Below are positions 7,387-14,977 of a stretch of DNA of 20,603 nt, piece after piece. The DNA comes from CALLVY01 sp937899855 (GTDB taxonomy: Bacteria; Bacteroidota; Bacteroidia; Chitinophagales; Saprospiraceae), in NCBI GenBank assembly GCA_039820405.1, contig JBCBQC010000107.1, forward strand, positions 1 to 20,603. The letters run 5' to 3'. How positions within the stretch are numbered: position 1 is the stretch's first letter; each line of letters starts with the position of its first letter. The notes below the pieces were generated by a model that had not been told where the DNA came from, made no database searches, and was given only the letters and a program-made list of their open reading frames with translations. Position numbers and translations under genes: made by a program.

Positions 7387-7435
7387 CTCCTTGGAACGCA
7401 AATGACCACTCCCTCGCCGACAACAACATTTTAAG

Positions 7436-7996
7436 ATGGCTGCTAAAAAAAACATCGTATTCATCGCCCGCAGTCTGGATGGCTACATCGCGGGCAAGGC
7501 GGGTGAACTGGACTGGTTGGAATTGGTGCCCAACCCCACGGGGGACGACCTGGGCTACGCCGCCCTCATGGCGGAGGTTGATGCCATTGTGATGGGGCGC
7601 CATACCTTCGAAACGGTCTGGGGCTTTGGTGGGGAATGGCCCTACACCAAACCGGTTTTTGTACTGAGTCATTCCCTGCAGTCGCTGCCCCCGGATTTGG
7701 CGGAAAAGGTACAGCTACTGAGTGGTACGCCCGCCGCCGTACTGGCCCAAGTTCACGCCCGGGCTTACCACCGGCTCTACATCGATGGTGGTCGCACTAT
7801 CCAGGCCTTTTTGCGCGAGGACTTGATCGACGAACTCCGCATCACCACCATCCCCATTCTGCTGGGCGGCGGCTTTCCCTTATTTGGGGACCTGCCCCAA
7901 GCTCTCGTCTGGGAACACCTCCATTCCACAAGCTACCTGGGCCAATTGGTGCAAAACCACTACCGCCGCCGCAGAGACAAACCCGACCGCGCATGA
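7436..7996 (+). CDS. Dihydrofolate reductase family protein (RibD C-terminal domain)
   Basis: The 186-residue protein belongs to the stand-alone RibD-C/DHFR-like group. It has the N-terminal strand and SLDGYIA motif (13-19), the VMGRHTFE signature (52-59) that contacts the NADPH phosphate in relatives, a central IDGG (116-119) and the GGGFPLF segment (144-150). Length and order fit the YyaP/YwjB-like proteins. It is presumably an NAD(P)H-dependent reductase of unknown substrate, not necessarily DHFR. The C-terminus is rich in Arg. The gene is followed at once by a possible small reading frame. Confidence 0.92.
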   Translation: MAAKKNIVFIARSLDGYIAGKAGELDWLELVPNPTGDDLGYAALMAEVDAIVMGRHTFETVWGFGGEWPYTKPVFVLSHSLQSLPPDLAEKVQLLSGTPAAVLAQVHARAYHRLYIDGGRTIQAFLREDLIDELRITTIPILLGGGFPLFGDLPQALVWEHLHSTSYLGQLVQNHYRRRRDKPDRA

Positions 7997-8006
7997 CACG
8001 GACAAT

Positions 8007-8135
8007 TTGATCAGTATCATCATCAAAAACGGAAAGGTGATCGACTACGATGAGGATGGGACTTACTTGGGCTGGTTCGAAGCGGACGAACGCCACGCGC
8101 ATCACGGCCGTTTGAAGACGCTGGGGACCAAGTAG
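8007..8135 (+). CDS. Possible small protein (about 42 aa), 10 nt after the reductase gene
   Basis: In the 3' continuation of the reductase gene, frame 8007-8135 gives an open stretch ending at TAG 8133-8135. It reads SIIIKNGKVIDYDEDGTYLG then WFEADERHAHHGRLKTLG. The composition is protein-like, with Asp/Gly turns and charged residues. A TTG at 8007 is the only start codon between the reductase stop and the main body. An ATG at 7993 overlaps the reductase TGA but is in another frame and stops after five codons (MTRTI), so a frameshift in this gap would restore an ATG start. It could be a real small protein, a fragment of a longer one, or chance. Confidence 0.35.
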   Translation: MISIIIKNGKVIDYDEDGTYLGWFEADERHAHHGRLKTLGTK

Positions 8136-8156
8136 CACTTATTTTCGACCGATGGG

Positions 8157-8188
8157 TTTGTGGGAACTGGGATTTTTTCCTATCTTGA
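8157..8188 (+). promoter_or_regulatory. Bacteroidota-type promoter for the first membrane-protein gene
   Basis: TTTG at 8157-8160 and TATCTTGA at 8181-8188 are separated by 20 nt, close to the TTTG - about 19-21 nt - TAnnTTTG layout of Bacteroidota housekeeping promoters. The second box differs from consensus at its end. The ATG at 8218 follows 29 nt later, which argues against the upstream in-frame ATG at 8152, which lies before the predicted transcription start. Confidence 0.5.
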
Positions 8189-8217
8189 CAACGGAATTCC
8201 GCTCCAAAAAATATAAC

Positions 8218-8883
8218 ATGTCCCGAGTGACGTCTTTTTTCAATTGGATTTTCCGACACGAGGAAAAACTCCCCTTAGTATTCATTTTATTTTTGTTGAT
8301 TCCAATCTTCTTCGAAGGGGTAAAGCCGTACCGCTTCCCCATGCTGTGGCTTATCCTCATAGTGGCCATGTTACGGGGCTACCTCGTGGAGCTGTCGTAC
8401 CCCGATAGGACAGCGGTATTTCGAAACGGCAAGTCATGGGCGCGCGGAGACAAACTTTTCTTGCTTATTTTCTATTTGACTGTGGCAGGTGTTGTTGTAC
8501 TCCTGCTAAATTATGGTATTGCTGGGAGTCTCCCCCTATTGATCCCTCTTTTACTGATGGCAGCCTATATGGGCATCGTCGGAACTTTTCGGAATGTCAA
8601 ACGGCAAGTGCTGAAGGAACAGATCGAGTCCCAACACTGGGTGGATTGCCTGATTTTTACCCCCACCGTGCTGGTGATTTGTGAACAAGCCATTTTGGAG
8701 ATCGCCAAGGCGCGGCTAGCCTGGCGTTGGGTAGATGCGGATCGTATTGAAATATGGGAGCACGATGCTCCCACTCCAGGTAAGATCGTGGACTTGAGGT
8801 GCTTCGCGGAGGAGAAACGCGCTAATTTGTTGCGGCAGTTGCGGCAGTTGCGGGATGGGGAAGGGGAGTACCCCCTATCTTGA
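8218..8883 (+). CDS. Four-helix membrane protein with C-terminal PH-like domain (copy 1)
   Basis: The 221-residue protein begins MSRVTSFFNWIF. Four hydrophobic stretches follow in two pairs (LPLVFILFLLIPIFF; FPMLWLILIVAML; LFLLIFYLTVAGVVVLLL; PLLIPLLLMAAYMGIV). The soluble C-terminal part of about 75 residues contains LIFTPTVLVI, the ILEIAKARLAWR motif and IEIWEHDAP. This strand-helix layout resembles YcxB/bacterial PH-like domains, which is only an inference. The function is unknown. It is a tandem paralogue of the next gene: the AKARLAWR and FAEEKR segments are nearly identical in both. The start at 8218 is preferred because both copies share CAAAAAATATAAC directly before the ATG. Confidence 0.8.
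   Translation: MSRVTSFFNWIFRHEEKLPLVFILFLLIPIFFEGVKPYRFPMLWLILIVAMLRGYLVELSYPDRTAVFRNGKSWARGDKLFLLIFYLTVAGVVVLLLNYGIAGSLPLLIPLLLMAAYMGIVGTFRNVKRQVLKEQIESQHWVDCLIFTPTVLVICEQAILEIAKARLAWRWVDADRIEIWEHDAPTPGKIVDLRCFAEEKRANLLRQLRQLRDGEGEYPLS
8876..8883 (+). promoter_or_regulatory. TATCTTGA box overlapping the stop of copy 1, possible second-copy promoter
   Basis: The TATCTTGA box found upstream of copy 1 occurs again here, and its TGA is the stop codon of copy 1. It sits 29 nt before the ATG of copy 2, the same distance as in copy 1. No matching TTTG box lies about 20 nt upstream, so a functional promoter is uncertain; it may simply be the duplicated upstream end. Confidence 0.35.
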
Positions 8884-8912
8884 TACGGTACTTACGACTC
8901 AAAAAATATAAC

Positions 8913-9584
8913 ATGCCTCAAGTCATCTCTTTTTTCAATTGGATTTATCGATACCAGGGAAAAGTAATTCTAGCTGCGATTTTGTTGTTTCTGGTTCTAA
9001 GGTATTTTGAAGACGCTAAGCCATATAGTTACCTCTTCATGTGGATGATTAATGGCGTGTTCGTACTACGCGGCCTACTGGTGGAGTTGATGTACTCCGA
9101 CCGCATCGTGGTATTCCGAAACGATAGACCGTGGGGGCGCGGCGACCAACCGCTATTACTCCTTTTTTACTTATTGGGAGGAGCGATCATCCTCCTGATT
9201 CTACGTTACGGTTTTGATCAGAGTTTCCCCTTGGTGGTCCTTTTTGTACTGATGGGGACCCTGTTGTTTATCGCCAGCTTTTTTCGAGATACCCTATGGC
9301 CAGTGCTGAAGGAAAAGGTCGCGCCCCAGCAGTGGGCAGACCGTTTGATTTTTACCCCCACCTCATTGGTGATTTGTGGCCGCGCCATCTTGGAGATCGC
9401 CAAGGCGCGGCTAGCCTGGCGTAGGATAGATGCGGACCGTATTGAAATATGGGAGCACGAGGCCTCCACTCCGGCCAAGATCGTGGACCTGAGGTGCTTC
9501 GCGGAGGAGAAGCGCAGTAACTTGTTGCAACAGTTACAGGACTGGGAGGGGGAGTACCCCGCAGCATCGGTGGACTTGAAGTAA
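8913..9584 (+). CDS. Four-helix membrane protein with C-terminal PH-like domain (copy 2)
   Basis: The 223-residue protein begins MPQVISFFNWIYRYQGK, parallel to copy 1. The four membrane spans and the C-terminal part align with those of copy 1 throughout: LIFTPTSLVI, ILEIAKARLAWR, DADRIEIWEHEA and IVDLRCFAEEKR. The second half is more conserved than the membrane part, so the cytoplasmic domain is likely the constrained one. It differs at the C-terminus, ending AASVDLK. The ATG is 29 nt after the copy 1 stop; translation may depend on the TATCTTGA/AAAAAATATAAC leader shared with copy 1. Confidence 0.8.
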   Translation: MPQVISFFNWIYRYQGKVILAAILLFLVLRYFEDAKPYSYLFMWMINGVFVLRGLLVELMYSDRIVVFRNDRPWGRGDQPLLLLFYLLGGAIILLILRYGFDQSFPLVVLFVLMGTLLFIASFFRDTLWPVLKEKVAPQQWADRLIFTPTSLVICGRAILEIAKARLAWRRIDADRIEIWEHEASTPAKIVDLRCFAEEKRSNLLQQLQDWEGEYPAASVDLK

Positions 9585-9615
9585 GTGGATGGAGGAGTAC
9601 GGAAGGTCATTCCAC

Positions 9616-10977
9616 TTAGATGCCCAGGGAACGCAAGCGCGCTTTCAACTTGGGGTCGCTTGGTTTTTCGACATCCGCTGAGATAAAATGTCCCTGCTCA
9701 TCCAAAAGTACAAACCGGGGAAGGGCTTGGATGCCATAATCACTGACAAAGTCGCTGTCCCATCCATTTTCCACAATGAGTTGTACGCCACCGAATTCCT
9801 CCGTCTCTACCATGGCTCGCCATTGCTCGTAAAATCGGGGTTCATCTAAGCTGATGGAGACAAAGGTAATGTTGGAATGCTCAAATTCTTTTTCCATTTC
9901 CTTGAGGTATGGCATTTCTTTTAGACAGGGGCCACACCAGGTAGCCCACACGTCAATGTAGACGTACTTGCCTTTTAAATCGGTCAGGGTGGTATTGCCC
10001 CCCTGGTGATTTTCTAAATCGAACGGTGGCGCGGGACTGTTGGGTTTTAGCCGGTTGATGACCTCGTAATGTTGGGTGATGACGGTTTTGGTGCGGTCCT
10101 GTTTGGCTAGGGCGAGCATCTTACTCTTGGTGGCTTTGACATCTTTTGTCTCAAAGGTGTAGAAATAAAGGGCCCGATTCAGGCGCCGGTGAAGAATGGT
10201 CGGGCTCTGGATGTCTTCCAGTACGGCCAGGTGGGCTTCCAAAGGACGGAGCCCCGTTTCGATGAGGTCTTGAATTTGTTTTTCAAACACCAAATCGACC
10301 AAGGCACGGTAACCCGCATAGTTTTGAGCGTAGGCCTCGTTGTCCAAGTCCACCCCTTCGTAAAAGGCAGTAATGATAGCGGTAGGCTCATAATCCTTAA
10401 CGAAATAGCTGTAATAATTGGGATACCTGGCTACATCGTATTGGTATTGGAAGTCAATGTCTTTTTGGTGAAAATCCTGAAATGCTGCGGTACCAGCGGG
10501 CAGTTTTTGGAGCTGGGCAAGTTTTTGGGTCCGGATGGAATCCCGAAAATTGACGTAATCTACCTCGTTTTGAGTAAAAATCTGCTCGTGTCTGCGGTAT
10601 TCCCAGGCTTGTCTTTCCCGGTCATTTTGCGCGTACGCTTGCAGATAGGTATTGATGTCCGCATTGCTGCCGCTGAAGGAGAGGACGGAATCCACCGTAA
10701 TATTCACTTCATCGCCCTGCGTTAGGTAAATTCTGGCGGAAAAGTCCCCAAACGAGAGGTGTACGTACTGTGGGGAGCTTATCGCGATGGTATCCCTAAA
10801 ATTTCCATTTTCATCCGTCGACAGCGCCACCGCTTCATGATTAAAGCGAATCTCACTGTTTTCGATTTCGGAGGATACCTTTCCTGCCACAATGGCATAA
10901 TTGGAGGAGATGGGACCATCCGAATGTTTACAAGCCACCATTGCCAAGCACCATAAGAGATAGGCATATTTTTTCAT
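9616..10977 (-). CDS. TlpA-like thioredoxin-fold lipoprotein
   Basis: The 453-residue protein starts with a lipoprotein signal (KKYAYLLWCLAMVAC, Cys16). A DUF4369-like or helical N-terminal region occupies about 25-300 and a TlpA/AhpC-type thioredoxin domain about 313-453. The active site WCGPC is at 347-351 (Cys348, Cys351), inside VWATWCGPCLKEMP. The cis-proline follows in GIQALPRFVLLD (Pro420). These proteins are common in Bacteroidota and reduce disulfides or carry electrons in the periplasm; a specific partner is not shown. The gene is divergent from the AraC-type regulator, with a 226-nt intergenic region. Confidence 0.93.
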   Translation of the reverse strand: MKKYAYLLWCLAMVACKHSDGPISSNYAIVAGKVSSEIENSEIRFNHEAVALSTDENGNFRDTIAISSPQYVHLSFGDFSARIYLTQGDEVNITVDSVLSFSGSNADINTYLQAYAQNDRERQAWEYRRHEQIFTQNEVDYVNFRDSIRTQKLAQLQKLPAGTAAFQDFHQKDIDFQYQYDVARYPNYYSYFVKDYEPTAIITAFYEGVDLDNEAYAQNYAGYRALVDLVFEKQIQDLIETGLRPLEAHLAVLEDIQSPTILHRRLNRALYFYTFETKDVKATKSKMLALAKQDRTKTVITQHYEVINRLKPNSPAPPFDLENHQGGNTTLTDLKGKYVYIDVWATWCGPCLKEMPYLKEMEKEFEHSNITFVSISLDEPRFYEQWRAMVETEEFGGVQLIVENGWDSDFVSDYGIQALPRFVLLDEQGHFISADVEKPSDPKLKARLRSLGI

Positions 10978-11203
10978 GATAAGAGTTTGATTGATCTATT
11001 CGTAAAGGAATCTTTTTATTGGGATACGAGCGGTTTATTGGCCTTCCAAAGTGTCCGAAACTATACGCTAAGACGCTTTTTTAGGATCCCAAACCAAGAG
11101 AATGGGTGCAAAACAGGGAATAAAGTGCTATCATTAGTGTGCCAGCAGACATCTCTCATTTAGCAGCCCCAGCGCGAGACACTACCATTAAAATCTTTAG
11201 TCA
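10978..11203. promoter_or_regulatory. Divergent intergenic region between thioredoxin lipoprotein and AraC-type regulator
   Basis: This 226-nt gap lies between two genes that start in opposite directions, so it must contain both promoters. I see AT-rich stretches but no clear TAnnTTTG box and no strong palindrome. The position suggests that the regulator controls its own and the lipoprotein gene, which is an inference. Confidence 0.4.
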
Positions 11204-12331
11204 ATGACCATCTCGTCCTACGAGCTTTTTCTGGTACTGGTCATCGGTCAGTGCCTATTTTTGATTTTCGCCATCCAGTACATTCCCAAGAAGCACACGG
11301 GGGCAAACCGGATGATACAGTATCTATTGGCGATCTATATCTTTTTTTTGACCGAAAGAGTGTTCATCTCGGAGCTAGAAAGGGATTTTTACCTCCAATA
11401 CGGATATTTGATCAATATCTTTTATTTGTTTATCGGACCCTTGGTCTACGTCTACATCAGACGTTTGTTGTTCTATAAAAACGAAAGCTATCGCTTGGCC
11501 ATCCGTCACTATTTGCCACCATTACTGTATTTTGGCTACTGTCTTTTTCACATTTATCATTACGATGCGGTTCGGCATTCCAGGAGCTATTTCCACACCT
11601 TTTTGCTGTGCAATGAGTTGCTGTTTTTTGTTTCCATATCCGCGTACTTAGTCAAATCCAATCGGCTGTTGAATTATTACCTGGATCAGGAGGTACAAGC
11701 ATTAGCCCTCCACCAGACCATCGTAAAATACGTCAAGATCATCCTCGTTTGTTTGTTGCTGTACATGGTTTTTTGGTTGCTGGGCATCGTGGAGCGTTTT
11801 GTCATTAAATTACCCATCGACATTGGCTTAATTTACGACATCTCCTGTCTGATCTTTGGCATTCAGATTTACATCATCGGGTTCTACAGTTTGAAGCATC
11901 CCGAAGTCTTTAAGATCAGGTTTCCAGCTGCCAATCCAGCGGGTACTAAAAAACGGCCCCAACTGGCCTCCACCGACATTACCAAAATTCAGGACCTTTT
12001 GGACCGCTTCTTCCGGGAAGACAAAGGACACCGCAATCCAGAACTGAATTTGTCCCTACTGGCCAGCCAAATTGATACGACCACCAATAAATTATCGTGG
12101 GTGCTCAACAATCGCTACCAAAAGACCTTTTACGAACTCGTTAACGAATACCGGGTAGAAGACTTCGCCCTGAAAATCAAAGAAAACAAGCACAAAGAAT
12201 TTACGGTAATTTCCATCGCTTACGACGTGGGTTTTAACTCTAAATCTACCTTTTACAAGGCTTTCAAAGCCATTACGAAAATGACGCCCTCCGAATACAT
12301 TCGAAAGGTTGAAGACGTTAAAAAAACCTAA
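11204..12331 (+). CDS. Membrane-anchored AraC-family regulator
   Basis: The 375-residue protein has an N-terminal membrane region with about seven hydrophobic spans (roughly residues 7-25, 38-52, 68-88, 104-120, 136-152, 176-196, 207-228), then a linker and a C-terminal AraC HTH domain (about 275-370). The HTH shows LSLLASQIDTTTNKLSWVLN and the second helix pair ISIAYDVGFNSKSTFYKAFK, followed by TPSEYIRK, close to the family consensus. Bacteroidota have many such 7TM-HTH regulators, thought to sense membrane or small-molecule signals. The ligand is unknown. It is divergent from a TlpA-like lipoprotein gene. Confidence 0.92.
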   Translation: MTISSYELFLVLVIGQCLFLIFAIQYIPKKHTGANRMIQYLLAIYIFFLTERVFISELERDFYLQYGYLINIFYLFIGPLVYVYIRRLLFYKNESYRLAIRHYLPPLLYFGYCLFHIYHYDAVRHSRSYFHTFLLCNELLFFVSISAYLVKSNRLLNYYLDQEVQALALHQTIVKYVKIILVCLLLYMVFWLLGIVERFVIKLPIDIGLIYDISCLIFGIQIYIIGFYSLKHPEVFKIRFPAANPAGTKKRPQLASTDITKIQDLLDRFFREDKGHRNPELNLSLLASQIDTTTNKLSWVLNNRYQKTFYELVNEYRVEDFALKIKENKHKEFTVISIAYDVGFNSKSTFYKAFKAITKMTPSEYIRKVEDVKKT

Positions 12332-12392
12332 GTCGAAAGACCGGTTCCTCTTCATTTGAAAATATTTACAAAATGTCCCCTAAATCAGTATC

Positions 12393-12896
12393 ATGAAGCA
12401 AGAATCGGACGCCCGGCGAGCAAGGCAAAATACCGCAAATCCAGATTTTAGCGCCAGTGCACTTGGTATTTTGGCGCGGGACGGGGAACTGTTGGTATTT
12501 TCCCGCTACCTGGCAGACAAAAGATACGTTTATCTGACCAGTGCCGCAGCGTGGTACGAATGGTTGGGCAGTAGAAAGCCCAGGGAGTGTTTGACCCTTT
12601 TTAGGCAAGCCTTCCAGCCAATCAGACGGGGGCGGGTTTCGGACGCCTTACGTCGTGATTTAAGAACGCGGATACGGGCGGTGGGAACGGTGGACTGGGT
12701 GGTGCTCGGTCAGGATGAGGAGGAGGGCAATTGGTGTGCTTGGGTTAGTCAGGAGATGGAATTGGAAGAGGTCCTGGAAGGGGAGTGGGGAAAAGAAATC
12801 ATCGTGGTGGAAGATCAAGATTGGTGTGACGAAGAAATCACCATTCACGCCTACGTACCCGATGCTGATGGACTAGTGCGGCCGGGTGCTTACTGA
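12393..12896 (+). CDS. Uncharacterised 167-aa protein
   Basis: I do not recognise a family. The protein has no signal peptide and no membrane segment. Visible features are an Arg-rich middle (RRGRVSDALRRDLRTRIR, about 73-90) and an acidic, Trp-rich second half (EEEGNWCAWVSQEMELEEV, then VVEDQDWCDEEI). Its position before another small unknown gene on the same strand, upstream of a nuclease, TPR and SUKH cluster, suggests accessory function, but this is context only. Confidence 0.75.
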   Translation: MKQESDARRARQNTANPDFSASALGILARDGELLVFSRYLADKRYVYLTSAAAWYEWLGSRKPRECLTLFRQAFQPIRRGRVSDALRRDLRTRIRAVGTVDWVVLGQDEEEGNWCAWVSQEMELEEVLEGEWGKEIIVVEDQDWCDEEITIHAYVPDADGLVRPGAY

Positions 12897-12915
12897 GTCC
12901 AGTTCATTTCATGAG

Positions 12916-13548
12916 ATGGCTTCTAGTGAGCGGAGCATAGTTGAAAACCGAGCGTATGAATTTGCGGTGCGCTGGGTGGATAAGCTGGACGCTAATTTTG
13001 AATTCACCAAGGAATGGACTTATCCAGACGACATCCATAGAAATCGTTTTGGACAATTGGTTTGCCTCAGCAATTGCCCCCCGGAGCTGGAGGAGATGCG
13101 GGATGAAGCGGGAAAGGTTTTTCCACAATTCCTGCCCACCCTTTACGGACTCATTGATACGAGCCACCTATTTTATTCCTTGGAGTCAGAAACCAATGCC
13201 CCGGATTTTCTCGAATCCCACTTTGTGACCGTGAGTGGTAACCGCGGGGAAGAAGTTTGCGTTCGATCGGCTACCAATGTGGTTACCCACAGTAGTTTGA
13301 ACATCCGAATCAAGGCATCTACCTTTTCCGAGTGGATTGACTTTGGAAGTATCGTTCCTACCACCGACAAGCACCGATTCGAATTGAGACACGGAACGCT
13401 TGAAATAGATCGAGGATTGTGGGAGCGGGGAATATTGCGCGCCAAGTTTGACTTTAGGTTTGACGATACCTTATTCCACAAGCAAGAGATACCTTGGACG
13501 GGGCGGCTAAATCAAGAGATAACGGAATGGCTACTGCGTGGGGAATAG
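12916..13548 (+). CDS. Uncharacterised 210-aa protein
   Basis: The protein has no signal peptide or membrane segment and I recognise no domain. It is mostly soluble with beta-rich segments: RSATNVVTHSSLNIRIKA and DKHRFELRHGTLEIDRGLWE. I start at the ATG at 12916; a GTG at 12886 would give 220 residues and overlap the end of the preceding gene by 11 nt. Both starts lack a clear ribosome binding site, as is normal for this group of bacteria. It ends 60 nt before the 3' end of the convergent nuclease gene. Confidence 0.75.
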   Translation: MASSERSIVENRAYEFAVRWVDKLDANFEFTKEWTYPDDIHRNRFGQLVCLSNCPPELEEMRDEAGKVFPQFLPTLYGLIDTSHLFYSLESETNAPDFLESHFVTVSGNRGEEVCVRSATNVVTHSSLNIRIKASTFSEWIDFGSIVPTTDKHRFELRHGTLEIDRGLWERGILRAKFDFRFDDTLFHKQEIPWTGRLNQEITEWLLRGE

Positions 13549-13607
13549 CTCAGGGGGCGCTTGACTGCCCACTACGCACCGAAGGATAATTTTTAGACCC
13601 CTCCGAC

Positions 13608-14432
13608 TCAAAGCTCCCTGATTTGTTCTTCCGAAAGGTTGGTGTATTGTTTGATCTTTTCCACGGACTCTCCATTGCGTTTCATCGCCCTGGCAATTTC
13701 AATGCTCCGCTCCTCCTTGGAGGTATCCACCACATTCTTGATGTCTCGGTAATACTTTAGACTCTCTTCGTAGGCCGCACGTTCTTCCTGGGTAAATCTT
13801 GCGATTTCCGCTGATTGGAACAACTTTTTAAAGATCCGATCTTGTAGCTTTGCGGGGCGATCGGTCAGCCTGGACAGATGTCTGAAGACAAATAACCACT
13901 TATCAAATTTATTTTCCAGTTCTTCCTCCTTTTTCTGGAATTTGGGCAGTTCAATGTAGATGAACTTTAGCTTATCATAGAAGACCTTGCAGTTTTGGTC
14001 TTTCAACTCCACGTAGTGGAGTAATTCACGATCGTCTTGGTGATCGTCAAACACGAAATCCAGAATTCCAACCGTGTAGACGGGGTCCAGTTTGTACGTC
14101 CAGTCGCCTTTCTTGGCCTGCTCCTGAATGGGAAAGGAGGCGTAGTAGATACTTCTGTCCTTGAAATAGTTCTGTTTGGCTTTCTGTACTTCCACGATGA
14201 ACCGTTCGTTGGCTGCCCCAATACAGTACAAATCGAAGATTGCCTTGCGATCGGATTCGTTTTGTCCAACTTGCTCGTTCCGGGAGTATTGTAAGTCTTT
14301 GATCTGGTGTTCTTCCGGCAGAATTTGGTTGAGAAAATCAATGAGCAAATCTTTGTTCGGCTCCGTACCAAACAATTTCTTAAAACCGTAATCCGTCAAG
14401 GGATTGATATACTTTTCCAACAATTCGCTCAT
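13608..14432 (-). CDS. Rpn/PDDEXK_2 family nuclease-like protein
   Basis: The 274-residue protein begins with the family signature PLTDYGFKKLFG (11-22), followed by NKDLLIDFLNQIL. The putative nuclease core follows: FDLYCIG (66-72, Asp67), then FIVEVQKAKQNYF (78-90) with Glu81 and Gln83/Lys84, fitting the D...E-x-Q/K active-site pattern of PDDEXK_2/Rpn proteins. The C-terminus is helical and charged (EERSIEIARAMKRNGESVEKI). Family members are often annotated as recombination-promoting nucleases or transposases; their cellular role is disputed. No inverted repeats or target-site duplications around it indicate a mobile element here. It is on the opposite strand to its neighbours. Confidence 0.92.
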   Translation of the reverse strand: MSELLEKYINPLTDYGFKKLFGTEPNKDLLIDFLNQILPEEHQIKDLQYSRNEQVGQNESDRKAIFDLYCIGAANERFIVEVQKAKQNYFKDRSIYYASFPIQEQAKKGDWTYKLDPVYTVGILDFVFDDHQDDRELLHYVELKDQNCKVFYDKLKFIYIELPKFQKKEEELENKFDKWLFVFRHLSRLTDRPAKLQDRIFKKLFQSAEIARFTQEERAAYEESLKYYRDIKNVVDTSKEERSIEIARAMKRNGESVEKIKQYTNLSEEQIREL

Positions 14433-14469
14433 CGTAAGGTATTTTGTAGCGTTAAACCGTTGCCACCAT

Positions 14470-14504
14470 CAAAAATAACTATTTTTGTTCGCTTTTCATT
14501 CAAA
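14470..14504 (-). promoter_or_regulatory. Promoter candidate for the Rpn-like nuclease
   Basis: On the - strand TATTTTTG (14477-14470) matches TAnnTTTG exactly, with TTTG at 14504-14501 23 nt upstream. The box is one arm of a perfect palindrome, CAAAAATA (14470-14477) and TATTTTTG (14480-14487), spaced by AC. The other arm is the same box on the + strand, so it could also drive transcription towards 14663. Alternatively it is an operator. Confidence 0.5.
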
Positions 14505-14609
14505 ACAAACATTCTGTTTTAAAATTTGCTTGCGGCAGGAAGGGATAGCAGGCCAGTGCTTACCTCCGTACCTCATTATTACTGCCCCCACGGAACCATC
14601 CGCCCAACC

Positions 14610-14629
14610 CTTGCCGTTGAATAGGCAAG
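14610..14629. promoter_or_regulatory. Small hairpin before the TPR gene cluster
   Basis: CTTGCC (14610-14615) pairs with GGCAAG (14624-14629) over an 8-nt loop, 33 nt before the ATG at 14663. It may be a leader structure or chance. Confidence 0.2.
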
Positions 14630-14662
14630 CCTCCACCCAATCAAAACCCAAACCCCCTGCCC

Positions 14663-14956
14663 ATGAAGACCAACTGGATCCAACTTGCCGATGAATACGA
14701 CGACCGGGACTGGCCCTTTTCCAGCGCCTTCGCCTGGGAAAAGGCCCTGGCCGAGCAAGACCATCCCCTGGTCCGAATTAGGTACGCGGACCAACTGCGT
14801 CTGAGTGGAAACCACCGCTTGGCGGAGCGCATCCTGGAGGAACTGGAGCCCGAAACCCTGGCTCGCGACCCCGATTTTCCCAACGCCCACACTTGGTTGG
14901 AAGATTTCCACCAGGTCGAAGCGCTCCAACAAAACCCCGGCCCTTCTAAAAATTAA
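14663..14956 (+). CDS. Small TPR-like protein (97 aa)
   Basis: The 97-residue protein has no signal peptide. Residues 18-62 (SSAFAWEKALAEQD; VRIRYADQLRLSGNHRLAER) have the helix-turn-helix spacing and small-residue pattern of TPR units, but too few for a solenoid. It may act as an adaptor. It is followed 21 nt later by a larger TPR gene, which suggests an operon. Confidence 0.65.
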   Translation: MKTNWIQLADEYDDRDWPFSSAFAWEKALAEQDHPLVRIRYADQLRLSGNHRLAERILEELEPETLARDPDFPNAHTWLEDFHQVEALQQNPGPSKN

Positions 14957-14977
14957 GAAACCTTCCCATCAAAGCCC

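Noticed and set aside
8187..8217. Sigma70-like TTGACA/TATAAC pair before the first membrane-protein gene
   Set aside because: TTGACA to TATAAC spacing is about 21 nt, not 17, and the Bacteroidota-type TTTG/TATCTTGA pair fits better.
13608..14432. Rpn-like nuclease as a complete insertion sequence
   Set aside because: I could not find terminal inverted repeats or a target duplication on its flanks. The palindrome at 14470-14487 is short and promoter-like.
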